Shown: one piece after another, positions 1 to 8,600 of the stretch | How the letters are laid out: every line of letters begins with the position of its first letter | How positions within the stretch are numbered: the stretch's first letter is position 1 | Source: Prevotellaceae bacterium | GTDB taxonomy: Bacteria > Bacteroidota > Bacteroidia > Bacteroidales > UBA932 | Length of the DNA: 9,087 nucleotides | Direction of reading: 5' to 3' | Assembly (NCBI GenBank): GCA_031264645.1 | Contig: JAISDR010000113.1 | Span: 1 to 9,087, forward strand | Notes under the pieces: generated by a model | Databases searched by the model: none | The model's input: the letters and a program-made list of their open reading frames with translations, nothing else | What the model was told of the DNA's origin: nothing | Made by a program: the position numbers and the translations under genes

Positions 1-1136
1 GAAATGAAATAACTGTCATCGTCAATCATGTCTATCGGGAATTTCTCTAAAATTTCGGAAACTATGCTCCCGTCTTTTATGATTTGCAGCAAAGTTTCGC
101 GGTTCCTGTCGTTTCTTGCGAGACGCTGCAGACGACCGTAGTCCGTCTGAAGATTCGGGTCAATAATGTTTTTGGGTGGTTTGCCCATGTCGAGTATCTG
201 ACCGAAAAAATACAGTATCATCGAAGGATTATACACTCTGTTTTCGCCCTCCGCATGAAACTTATAGCCGTTATAATACACTTCCATGTCCACGTTAATC
301 AGAGCAGGATCAACGCCTGTTTCCGCCATCAACGTTTTTACTTCCGCATGTGTAAATCCCAGCATTTCGTTGTACTTGGGATTGAGCGTAAGTATTTTGG
401 CAATATTGTAGCCGCTGGTAAGGTCGTCGAGCATCACGGGAGAAATGCCGGTAATAAACGTCCGGTAAACAGTGTCATCTTTGGTTGCCGCTTTGATTCG
501 TTCGTAAAAGTCGCGTACCATACCGTTTGCGCTTACCATGGTCTTGTAAAAATCTTTGCCAGCAAGCGTTCCCATAGCGATCAGGTCGTTGGCAAAATGG
601 TCATATTCGTCAATGATAATGTAGATTTTAATGCCATTTGCAGAAATCGCGTCAAATGCAATATCCAAAATATCAATATCAGGGTCTTTTTCTTCGCCCA
701 CCTGCCGTATTAAATATTCGGCATCAGGTATAATGTCTTTATATGCCTCCAAAAAACGTTTAACAGTTGTTCGTATTTTATTAACAAAAGTTTTTCGGAA
801 CCTTTGTTCATTGGCAGTATTCAGTCCCGAAAAGTCAAATTCCATTATCGCGTAACTGTTTCTTTCCGGCGTCGGGTGTTTGCCGATATAAAGATTGCCG
901 AATAGTTGCTCAAACTCGTCTTTGGCATTGACGTCGTAATAACTGCGCAGAGTTGTAAGAAACATTGATTTGCCGAATTTGCGCGGACGAATGAAAAAAT
1001 GATTGCGGTTATCCTCATTTTCCAGTTCTGCGATGAATCGCGTCTTGTCGATATAGGCATACCCATGGAGGATAATATTCCGAAAATTTGAATTTCCGTA
1101 CGGTATGCGTTTGAATAATCTTGCTGTCATTGCCAT
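1..1136 (-). CDS. AAA-ATPase-like protein (PF09820 type), C-terminal part cut off by window edge
   Basis: About 378 codons are visible, open to the left edge with no stop. The start is ATG at 1136, with a second in-frame ATG at 1130. The frame is open further upstream to a TAA, but without a usual start codon. Motifs match the AAA-ATPase-like family common in gut Bacteroidota: an N-terminal KRIPYGNSNF segment (residues 9-18), YAYIDKTRFI (26-35), the family's degenerate P-loop RPRKFGKS (50-57), a Walker B strand IKIYIIIDEYD (169-179), and TFITGISPVMLDDLTSGYN (226-244). Family members usually carry a C-terminal PD-(D/E)XK nuclease-like domain (DUF1703/PDDEXK_9). That part would lie beyond position 1 and is not seen here. 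The cellular role of the family is not established. It lies downstream of the lipoprotein operon on the same strand, separated by a terminator, so it is probably transcribed on its own. Family assignment is confident; function is not. Confidence 0.9.
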   Translation of the reverse strand, partial: MAMTARLFKRIPYGNSNFRNIILHGYAYIDKTRFIAELENEDNRNHFFIRPRKFGKSMFLTTLRSYYDVNAKDEFEQLFGNLYIGKHPTPERNSYAIMEFDFSGLNTANEQRFRKTFVNKIRTTVKRFLEAYKDIIPDAEYLIRQVGEEKDPDIDILDIAFDAISANGIKIYIIIDEYDHFANDLIAMGTLAGKDFYKTMVSANGMVRDFYERIKAATKDDTVYRTFITGISPVMLDDLTSGYNIAKILTLNPKYNEMLGFTHAEVKTLMAETGVDPALINVDMEVYYNGYKFHAEGENRVYNPSMILYFFGQILDMGKPPKNIIDPNLQTDYGRLQRLARNDRNRETLLQIIKDGSIVSEILEKFPIDMIDDDSYFI

Positions 1137-1162
1137 AATGTCTTTGTCAATAAAAATATCCG

Positions 1163-1170
1163 CAAAAGTA
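1163..1170 (-). promoter_or_regulatory. Candidate Bacteroidota -7 promoter box for the AAA-ATPase-like gene
   Basis: The minus strand reads TACTTTTG, an exact match to the TAnnTTTG -7 element used by the primary sigma factor of Bacteroidota. It ends 26 bp before the ATG at 1136, which would give a leader of roughly 20 nt. I see no matching TTTG -33 element at the expected distance upstream, where the DNA is simply A-rich. The placement after a terminator and before a gene supports the call; the missing -33 box weakens it. Confidence 0.45.
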
Positions 1171-1201
1171 GTTATTTTATTTGTTTTTTAATTAATTAAA
1201 A

Positions 1202-1236
1202 AAGGAACGGGACGGATTTACACAATCCCGTTCCTT
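1202..1236 (-). terminator. Rho-independent terminator of the SusC/SusD operon
   Basis: There is a perfect 11-bp inverted repeat (AAGGAACGGGA at 1202-1212, TCCCGTTCCTT at 1226-1236) with a 13-nt loop. Read on the minus strand, the stem runs into a T tract: the last two stem bases plus 1201-1198 give six T. On the plus strand the stem is followed by mixed sequence, so it acts in the minus direction. It lies 41 bp past the stop codon of the last lipoprotein gene and separates that operon from the AAA-ATPase-like gene. Confidence 0.85.
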
Positions 1237-1257
1237 ATCATCTTTTGAATCTGTCAA

Positions 1258-1278
1258 AAACTTTTAGTTCTTAACTCT
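1258..1278. repeat. Short heptad repeat (3 units) at the end of the operon
   Basis: Three units phased at 7 bp read on the plus strand AAACTTT, TAGTTCT, TAACTCT. The last unit reaches into the TAA stop codon of the DUF4998 lipoprotein gene (1280-1278). The units match those of the longer array at 3655-3707, including identical TAGTTCT and TAACTCT copies. Its role is unknown. Confidence 0.6.
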
Positions 1279-2441
1279 TACTGCGTCCATCCGAATACCT
1301 TCATAAATTGAATACTTACATAAGGATTCCGGTGAGTGTCGGGCATATAGAAATAGATATACCGGGCGCTTAACGGAGTTTCGAAATCACAGCTGCGCGT
1401 AATATTCGTAGTAGCCGCAGGACCGGGATATTCCAGCGTTGCCGCCGGCGTCATATTTCCCAGAGCGTTTTTGTCGCTTATCTGCGTTTCGCTTGCAATA
1501 ACGTGCAGGGTCTTTGTGTCGGTATGACGGGTTACTTCAAGTCTTGTGAGACTTTTCAGATTCTGCATGTCGATTTCGATCCAGTGCGGAAGCTGTGCAG
1601 TGCTTCCGGTATAGCGCGTATGCCAAACGTATTCAAATCCGTTCAGGAAAATCACATCCGGAGTGCCCCACTTATAGATTTGGGCGCCGGCAGAGCCGTC
1701 ATAACTCGATGCTGTCGCCGTCCAGCCGTCCATGGACAGCGTGTAGTTCGGATCGGGTATTATCCGTTGCCAGTCGGTGTAGAAAGTATCCACAGCTTCC
1801 GGTTCGGGCAGGAACGCCGACCGGTATTCGAAAACAGAATTAACCATTGCCTTTTCGCATACCGTAGCAGTTTCCGAGGGCAATACGCGTATTGTTTGCA
1901 TGTCGCCATCGTCGCCGTCGTAACGGATTTCACTCCAGACGAGGCGTTCGGCGGCGGCAATCCACGACAGTTCCACCGACACCTCCCTGTTGCGGTCGGT
2001 AAGAGCAAAACTTCTGTACGGACGGTTTACCAGCGATTCCTGAAACAGCTCGCCGTACGAGTTTGCAAATCCGCTTGTCTTGAGCGAATGTTGACCGTAC
2101 GCATCGGAAGTCTGCACCTCGAAAGTGTACGACTGCTCGCCCATATTGGGTATCCATGCGCTTACCCAGTAGTATCCGGCGCCGGGCGTTACGGGAATAA
2201 TCTGCGACGAGTCTCCCCTGTTCCAGGAAATATCTACACTGGTCACATTCGTAGCGTTTCGCAGCAGACATTCGAAATAGATTCTTTCCTTTCCTGCCAG
2301 AAATTGAACCTGATAGGGTTTCGGCATGTAAACCGTTTCCCCGTCCTTGATATATTCCTGATGCAGATCCATCATGTCGCTGCACGAGCTTAGCATAAAC
2401 AGGCTTATGACAATAAGCGCCAATTTTTTATATATTTTCAT
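1278..2441 (-). CDS. DUF4998-type lipoprotein with C-terminal discoidin-like (F5/8 type C) domain
   Basis: Probable surface lipoprotein of 387 aa acting as an accessory glycan-binding protein beside the SusC/SusD pair. The chosen start gives a clean lipoprotein signal: MKIYKK, a hydrophobic core, then lipobox MLSSC with the lipidated Cys at residue 20. Residues 21 to about 225 resemble DUF4998, with the early MMDLHQEYIKDGETVYMPKP segment, the ISWN strand and a repeated beta-sandwich pattern. Residues about 238-386 look like an F5/8 type C module: PHWIEIDM near 285, ARYIYFYM near 359, final strand FMKVFGW. An in-frame ATG at 2465 would add eight residues and overlap the upstream stop as ATGA. 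I prefer 2441 because the signal peptide then begins with its usual charged end and the ATG follows an A-rich GTAAAGAA like that before the SusC gene. Binding function is inferred from domain class and operon position; the ligand is unknown. Confidence 0.85.
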   Translation of the reverse strand: MKIYKKLALIVISLFMLSSCSDMMDLHQEYIKDGETVYMPKPYQVQFLAGKERIYFECLLRNATNVTSVDISWNRGDSSQIIPVTPGAGYYWVSAWIPNMGEQSYTFEVQTSDAYGQHSLKTSGFANSYGELFQESLVNRPYRSFALTDRNREVSVELSWIAAAERLVWSEIRYDGDDGDMQTIRVLPSETATVCEKAMVNSVFEYRSAFLPEPEAVDTFYTDWQRIIPDPNYTLSMDGWTATASSYDGSAGAQIYKWGTPDVIFLNGFEYVWHTRYTGSTAQLPHWIEIDMQNLKSLTRLEVTRHTDTKTLHVIASETQISDKNALGNMTPAATLEYPGPAATTNITRSCDFETPLSARYIYFYMPDTHRNPYVSIQFMKVFGWTQ

Positions 2442-2465
2442 TTCTTTACTTATTAATATATTCAT
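2439..2465 (-). promoter_or_regulatory. Dual start region: ATGA stop/start overlap and A-rich translation start
   Basis: The TGA ending the upstream lipoprotein gene (2464-2462) overlaps an ATG (2465-2463) as ATGA, a layout that allows translational coupling. A second in-frame ATG lies at 2441-2439, preceded by GTAAAGAA. No Shine-Dalgarno GGAGG is present, as is normal for Bacteroidota. Either start may be used; the downstream one gives the more typical lipoprotein signal peptide. Confidence 0.5.
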
Positions 2466-3649
2466 TCTTCAACATAAATACCGTAAAACGTAAGTTCGGT
2501 GATATGGGTATAGGTTTGACCTTCCCAATTGTTTCCAAGAACATTGAATCGAAGATAGCGAACCGGTTCCAGATCCAGCGGAAAATCAAATTCATGTCCC
2601 TTTTCGGCATAAATCAGGTCTTCGTTGGTAACTGAATTGCCCGTCAGTCCCGAAGGTTTGATGAGTTCGCAATCCATGATTTTTGTCCATTCGTTCCAGT
2701 TGCTGTTTGGCGACGGCTCTTCGGTGCGTCCATATACTTCGAATCTTCGCGGATTGCCGTGACCGTAATATTTGTTGTTAAACAGCCACTGAAACAGCAG
2801 CATTCGACTCAGTTTTGTTGACTTGCCGAGATCCAGGGTAAACGGAGCGGGCAAGGCGCTGTAATCCGTATGGCCAAAGGTCGAAACATCATCGTCAATC
2901 ATATATTCTTCCTTTGCGCCCCAGAGATTCCACGGCTGGTCGCTCTCTAATTTCAGGAACGTCATTATGCTTTTATCCAGTTTATTTTCCTGGATGGGAG
3001 TGACTGTTCCTTCTTCGGGATAAATGGCGCCGGACGTATTTCCCCAGTTGTCGCTAATGACAAGCGCGAATTTTTGGGGTACCGATGCATAGCCGCGAAG
3101 ATTGACTGATGCGCTGTCCAGCTCGGACTGCAGGATACGCGTCGTTTGCAGTTCGCCCTGTGAATTTTGCGACAGTAGTTCAAAGACAAGCGGCGCTTCG
3201 TCTTCGTTTATCCAGCTGAAATTTGCTCCGCCGAAACAGCTGATGATATTGACGGTTTTTGCCGTTTTCGACAGCGACGATTCTTCCGGAATAAACCGTA
3301 CCGGAACGGGGTCCGACAATTCCTGAGCGCGATTGATTGCATAAAGCAAAGCCTCGTGTTCCAGAGTGTCGTTGAAACCCGTTACCGTCAAACTGTTTTC
3401 GTAGAACGAAGCGGAAACCTCATACTGCCGTCCCGTTGTGAGGCTGTATACTGCCTTTACCTGCAGAATATCCTTGTCCCCGGGGACGCGATAAGTGATG
3501 ATGGCGCCTCCGGGCGCCGAAATAGCTTCGACCTCGGTAACTGTACCGGGTTTTCCGCCGCTCGGGCTTATGGGATCCAGCGTCTTGTCGTCGCACGACA
3601 GAAACCCGAACACCAAACCCGTTATCAAATAAAAATATATTCTTTTCAT
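2462..3649 (-). CDS. DUF4959/DUF5126/DUF5000-type lipoprotein (discoidin-like C-terminus)
   Basis: Lipoprotein of 395 aa, probably a surface glycan-binding accessory to the SusC/SusD complex. Residues 1-19 are a signal peptide ending in FGFLSC with Cys19. The following Asp-Asp is an acidic pair of the sort linked to surface export of Bacteroidota lipoproteins. Three beta-rich parts follow. Residues about 22-122 resemble DUF4959 (PGTVTEVEAISAPGGAIITY). Residues about 124-225 resemble DUF5126 (AKTVNIISCFGGANFSW near 130-146; ISDNWGNTS near 198-206). Residues about 232-393 resemble DUF5000, a discoidin-like sandwich (DDDVSTFGHT, FTLDLGK near 270-276, VRYLRFNVLG near 363-372, final strand ITELTFYGIY). 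The length and domain order match members of this group encoded next to SusCD pairs. The translation start lies 5 nt downstream of a heptad repeat array. The ligand cannot be told from sequence. Domain names are from recognition of patterns, not a profile search. Confidence 0.87.
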   Translation of the reverse strand: MKRIYFYLITGLVFGFLSCDDKTLDPISPSGGKPGTVTEVEAISAPGGAIITYRVPGDKDILQVKAVYSLTTGRQYEVSASFYENSLTVTGFNDTLEHEALLYAINRAQELSDPVPVRFIPEESSLSKTAKTVNIISCFGGANFSWINEDEAPLVFELLSQNSQGELQTTRILQSELDSASVNLRGYASVPQKFALVISDNWGNTSGAIYPEEGTVTPIQENKLDKSIMTFLKLESDQPWNLWGAKEEYMIDDDVSTFGHTDYSALPAPFTLDLGKSTKLSRMLLFQWLFNNKYYGHGNPRRFEVYGRTEEPSPNSNWNEWTKIMDCELIKPSGLTGNSVTNEDLIYAEKGHEFDFPLDLEPVRYLRFNVLGNNWEGQTYTHITELTFYGIYVEE

Positions 3650-3654
3650 ATTCT

Positions 3655-3707
3655 TAACTTTTAACTTTTTAATAACTCTTAACTCTTAGTTCTTAGTTTT
3701 TAGTTTT
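3655..3707. repeat. 7-bp-period repeat array filling the susD-downstream intergenic gap
   Basis: On the plus strand the units are TAACTTT twice (3655-3668), a TTAA spacer (3669-3672), TAACTCT twice (3673-3686), TAGTTCT (3687-3693) and TAGTTTT twice (3694-3707). The consensus is TA(A/G)(C/T)T(C/T)T. In the mRNA sense, three AACT cores spaced 7 nt apart are followed by four AGTT cores, which are their reverse complement, so the two halves can pair weakly. The array occupies 53 of the 67 bp between the SusD stop and the next ATG and ends 5 nt before that ATG. There is no coding potential. Confidence 0.75.
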
Positions 3708-3716
3708 AACTCAGGT

Positions 3717-5669
3717 CTACCATCCCGGGTTTTGAATCAGTTGCGGATTATTGATCAGGTCGCTTTCCGGTATGGGAGCGAAATAATCGCGAAACGTAAA
3801 CCGCTGGATATAGATTGTTGTCGGAGTATAATAGCCTGCCACGTCGGACGACATCACATCCCAGCCCTGAATCAGACGGTTTTGTTCTCTCATTGCCGTT
3901 TTCCAGCGACGGCTGTCCCAGTAATACATGCCTTCGCAGGCAAGTTCGATATTGCGTTCACGACGGATAATATCCCTCATTCCTTCCTTTGTCAGGGGTT
4001 TTGAAGGATCGGTCGAATATTGTTCCCAGCTTTCGATTACGCCTTCCAGTCCTGCACGCGTTCTTATCGCATCGACATACTGGTAAACTTCGTCGGACGG
4101 CTGTGTTTTTTCGCCTTCCGTCGTTTCGTTCAGGGCTTCGGCGGTCAGAAGCAGCAAATCGGCATATCGCATTTCCAGACCCGTGTAGTAAAGGTCGTTG
4201 ATCGTACTGCTGTTTCTGAACATAATGCCTGTTCCCACAAGTTTTTTAATAAAATAACCTGTGGCGTTATATTGCCCGATAACACGCTGGGAAGAATATT
4301 CGCCCCAGCGGTCTCTCGGGAACAGAGCCTTTGAATCGTCCGCCGGAGAATTGGCATAATGATTTCCGTACCATTTGCCGCGATCGAAACCGAAAGTGGC
4401 ATAGAAACGCGGTTCACGGTCGAAGTTCACTGCTCCGGTCTGTTCTCCCAGTTCAATGTAGTTGATATGCGCCGAATCGCCTGTACGGAGACTGTAGCGC
4501 CTGACGTATTTGTCAGAATCCAGCACCCATTCCCTGTCTTCGCTGATCGGTACTCCATGATTGGAATAAAACAGTTCGACAGTCGAAAACGGCGCGCTTA
4601 CTCTGCCTGTAGCCGGCGAACTGCCCGGTTCCAGCTGCGGCAGGCAGGCACGTTCCAGAGCTTCGCCTTCACTTTTATCGTTCTGGCTTCCCCAGACTTT
4701 TTCCACATTCGTTACCCACTGTTCCGTAACGGCAGACCGGAGCGTATTAACCAGCAGGGTCGTGTCCGAAGTTTCGATTTTAGTGATATAATCGGACTTC
4801 TGGAACAGACGGATATTTGCCCGCGTACATATTTCAATTGCCTTTTTGCAGGCTTCGGCGGCTCTTGTCCAGCGCGCGGGGTCTTCGGTCTGATTGAAGA
4901 AAGGCTCGTCGTTGTGGTCGAGGAAACCGTTGTACTCCCTGTTTCCGTTAAACAGCGGGCTTGCCCAGTATACCAGAACTTTCGCCTTAAGCATATAAGC
5001 CGCCGGCTGGGTGAAACGTCCGAGTTCGGATACATTGTTCAAAATCACTAAAGGCAAATCTTCGCTGTCAATAGCCTCGTCGAGCAGCTGAATGATATAC
5101 TCGAAACAGTCGTCGATCTTTTCGCGATAAACCCGTATTCCGGTGGTGCTTTCGTTGACCGGAACGCTTTCCCTCAACGGACAGATGGGTCCGTAATAGC
5201 AGAGCAGGTAGAAATGCATATACGCTTTCACTGTTTTTATTTCCGCGATCATGCGGTCTTTTTCGTCGCGGGTCAGGTCAGCTACAGTTTCGACATTGTC
5301 TAAAAATACATTACAGTCCCTGATGCCGCCATAAAGCGTTCTCAGTCCTGTTGAAGTGCTTCCCCAGTAATTCATCTCGCTTGAGGTAGCGCTGTTGCGT
5401 CCCAGTCCGATTTGCATGCCGGCGGCAGTTTGCGATTCCCTGTTCAGTACCATTTCCATGGAGCCGAAAATAGCGGGATTGTTATCCATTGCATTATGCT
5501 TCGGAATACCCCAGTAGCATGTTGCCAGATACTGTTCCACAGTGTATCTGTCGGAAAATATATTGTCGAAAGTGGCAACCTGATCGGGAACGACGTCCAG
5601 ATAGTTGCACGAACCTGTAAACATTACCGTCGCGAAGCAGATGATATTTTTTATTATTGTTTTCATCAT
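3717..5669 (-). CDS. SusD/RagB-like outer-membrane lipoprotein
   Basis: SusD-type glycan-binding lid that sits on its cognate SusC barrel on the cell surface. It is 650 aa from the ATG at 5669; ATG at 5666 is equally possible, and the TTG just upstream is unlikely. Residues 1-20 are a signal peptide with lipobox FTGSC (Cys21), followed by NYLDVVPDQ, the usual SusD mature N-terminus. The helical core is typical: YLATCYWGIPK early on, AYMHFYLLCYYGP in the N-terminal TPR-like part, the mid-region PARWTRAAEACKKAIEIC, and near the C-terminus RYADLLLLTAEALNE, VDAIRTRAGLEGV and RRERNIELACEGMYYWDSRRW. It ends in NPGW. It is somewhat longer than many SusD proteins (roughly 500-600 aa) but shows no sign of fusion. 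It starts 18 bp after the SusC stop, so the two are surely co-transcribed. Ligand specificity is not predictable from sequence alone. Confidence 0.96.
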   Translation of the reverse strand: MMKTIIKNIICFATVMFTGSCNYLDVVPDQVATFDNIFSDRYTVEQYLATCYWGIPKHNAMDNNPAIFGSMEMVLNRESQTAAGMQIGLGRNSATSSEMNYWGSTSTGLRTLYGGIRDCNVFLDNVETVADLTRDEKDRMIAEIKTVKAYMHFYLLCYYGPICPLRESVPVNESTTGIRVYREKIDDCFEYIIQLLDEAIDSEDLPLVILNNVSELGRFTQPAAYMLKAKVLVYWASPLFNGNREYNGFLDHNDEPFFNQTEDPARWTRAAEACKKAIEICTRANIRLFQKSDYITKIETSDTTLLVNTLRSAVTEQWVTNVEKVWGSQNDKSEGEALERACLPQLEPGSSPATGRVSAPFSTVELFYSNHGVPISEDREWVLDSDKYVRRYSLRTGDSAHINYIELGEQTGAVNFDREPRFYATFGFDRGKWYGNHYANSPADDSKALFPRDRWGEYSSQRVIGQYNATGYFIKKLVGTGIMFRNSSTINDLYYTGLEMRYADLLLLTAEALNETTEGEKTQPSDEVYQYVDAIRTRAGLEGVIESWEQYSTDPSKPLTKEGMRDIIRRERNIELACEGMYYWDSRRWKTAMREQNRLIQGWDVMSSDVAGYYTPTTIYIQRFTFRDYFAPIPESDLINNPQLIQNPGW

Positions 5670-5687
5670 CAAATATTATTAAAAAGT

Positions 5688-8600
5688 TTAAAATCCTATA
5701 TTAAGTCCTACATTAAACACTCTTTGCAGGGGATAGCCAAGACCTTTGCCTGCCATTTCGGGATCCCAGAGCTTGAAAACGCTCCAGCCAAACAGATTGG
5801 TGCCGCTGACATAAACGCGAAGATTTGTCATGTACATCTTTTTCAGCCATTTTTCAGGGAAAGTATAGCCAATTTCAGCCGATTTCAGACGTATGAAAGT
5901 GGCGTCCTGCATAAACCATGTGCTGGTCTCGTTGTTGTTGTCAATCGCATAATTCGACAGACGGGGCCAGAAAGCGTAGGGATTGCGGTTGTCTTCCGAC
6001 CAGTAACTGTCTACAATGGGCTTGATGATGGCATTCTGGCCAACAAGCTTGTCATCTCCATCTCCTTTATAGGAACCGTCGAGGAAAGGCTGTATTCTTC
6101 CGTTGCCGTCCATGGCAAGCCAGAATGACTGGCGCGCCGATCCCTGAAAAAACACGGAGAAGTCGAAGCCCCTGTAACCAGCCGAGACGCCGAATCCATA
6201 GTTGATTTCCGGTACGGTAGGGTAGCCGATGGGTACCTTGTCCAGAGCCGATATTTTACCGTCGCCGTTCACGTCGTGGTATTTTATATCTCCGCCCATA
6301 ACCTGTCCGAACTGTTCGGGCGAATTGTCTACTTCCGAGTCGTCCACAAACAGACGTTCGGCAATATAGCCCTGTGTCTGATTGATTTTAGATCCCACTT
6401 TCGAGAGCCATGGAGTTGCGCTGTAGTCGGGTTCTTCCCACTCGACCACCTTGCTGGTGGCGTATGTGAAAGTGCCGCGTCCCGTAATCCACAAGTCCCT
6501 GTTGACGATTTTCTCGTAATTCAGTTCCATATCGAAGCCTTCGCCGCTTGCAGTACCGAGATTGGCTTTTACCTCCGGAATGATACCCATTGTTTCCGGT
6601 ATCACGCGCGACAGGAGAATGTTGGTTCTCCTTTCCCTGAAGAAATCAATATTTGCCGACAGTCCGTTTTTCAGGACAATTTCGGCGCCGATATTGGTTT
6701 TGTAAGCCACTTCCCAGCCGATTTTGTCGTTGGCATACCTTGTAATGTCGACGCCGCGAGGATTGTACTGGCGATATGTACCCCAGTTAACCGGTCTGTT
6801 GGCTTCCATATTGACATTTGCCAGATAGTAGAAGCGGTCTTTATTGCTGCCAATGGCGTCGTTCCCGACCAGCCCGTATGTTCCTTTCAGTTTAAACTGT
6901 GAAATCACGTCTGTAAGAGGCTCGAAAAACTTTTCGTTCGACAGCATCCATGCGGCGCCCGCCGACGGAAAGAATCCCCAGCGGTGCGCTTCGGAAAAGC
7001 GTTCGGAGCCGTTGTATCCGAAGTTAAATTCGACGAAGTAGCGCGAATCGTAGTTATATGTAAAGCGTCCCGACAAACCGATGTTCCGGTTGGGCAGGGA
7101 CAGTTGCAGATCGTCTGCGATTCCCTGTTTCGACTGCCGCATGATATATACCAGCAGTGCGCTTATATTGTGCTTTTCGGCGATTTGTTTGTTGTAATCG
7201 AGAGCCGATTCCAGATAAAATGCGGTGTTGATGTTTCGCGCTCCGGGGCTGTAGTCGATATACTCCTTTCCCGTCTCGGGATTCAGGCGACGCAGGGTGT
7301 AGGTATTGTCAAGCAAATCGTAGGCAGAGATATTGTAGAAAAACGGGACATACGCACGGGTAACGGTAAATTCCGAAAAACGGTCCATGTTAATCATCGC
7401 TCTTGCGCTCAAACCCGAAACCAGCATGTCCAGATTCTGCTTGACGGCAAACTGCGTCAGCACCGTGTTCTTGCTGTAATCCTTGTATCCCTTCAGCGAT
7501 TCGGCGTAGGGATTGATGTAGTCCGCGTTGCTGGTGTTTCCGAACAGAATATGCCTGACATTGGCAAACTGCACATCGGGTTCGTAATACGGCTTGAAGT
7601 AAACGGGATTAGCCTGCATCACTTTATTATACATTGCCGATCCGCCGTCCAGAGGTCCGGTATATTCGTCGAATGCCGCGCTTAACTTGATGATCAGCTC
7701 GGTGGTTTTGGTTATGTTTATGTTGACATTCGAGCGGACGGAATATTTTGTCAGGCTGATATTCGAGTTGAAATTGTTACGTTTGTCAACTTTCATATTT
7801 CCGTTGTCCTGCGTAACATTTGCCGCCACATAATACCTTGCCACCGCTCCTCCTCCGCTGAGGCTGATATTTGCCCGCTGATTGATGGTTACATCCTCGA
7901 ACATCGTCTTGTACCAGTCCGTTGCGGGATAGATGTCGGGATACAGTCCCTGTTCCGTCATGCTTATTTTCTCCGAACTGTAGAGTACGGGACCGTAGGG
8001 GTCGCGCGTTTTTATCGCTTCGTTGTGCATGCGCATGAAAGTAAGCGGATCGGCAATTTCGATTCTTCGGGTAGGCGAGGAAAACGAATTTTCGAGCCGT
8101 ACATTCAGGCGCACTCTTCCTTCGCGTCCCTCTTTGGTTGTAACAAGGATTACGCCGTTGGCGCCCCTTGCTCCGTAAAGCGCTGTCGCCGTTGCGTCTT
8201 TCATGATGGAGAAACTCTGGATATCGTCGGTATTCAGTCTTGCCAGATCGTCGCTGGTGAGTTCTATACCGTCGATCAGAATCAGCGGGTCTTTCTTGGC
8301 GTCGGCTCCAAACGAGGTGATGCCGCGGATAAAGAAATTGGCATTGTCCTGTCCCGGCTCGCCGCTTTGCTGATAGGAGATCAGACCCGCGACACGTCCC
8401 GAAAAGGATGTTGTCAGGTTACTTGAAGGCACTTTCAGTTCCGAAGGGTTCACCGTAGTGATCGAAGCAAGCACGCTTTCCTTCTTTTGCGTTCCGAACG
8501 CCACGACGGTAACTTCGTCCAGCGCCTGCGATTCTTCCAGCAGAATCGCATTGATTACCGTTTTGTCGGCAACTTTAATTTCCTGTGTGGCATAACCCAC

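Noticed and set aside
84..713. 209-codon open frame on the plus strand
   Set aside because: It lies antisense to the AAA-ATPase-like gene, whose minus-strand frame carries clear family motifs over the same bases. The plus-strand translation has no recognisable domain and is rich in His, Phe and Val as expected of a shadow frame.
1503..2393. 296-codon open frame on the plus strand
   Set aside because: Antisense to the DUF4998-type lipoprotein gene, which has a signal peptide, lipobox and recognisable domains. The plus-strand product has no signal, motif or start context.
6984..7685. 233-codon open frame on the plus strand inside the SusC gene
   Set aside because: Shadow of the SusC-like barrel region; no recognisable protein family, and the minus-strand frame is continuous and conserved in pattern across it.
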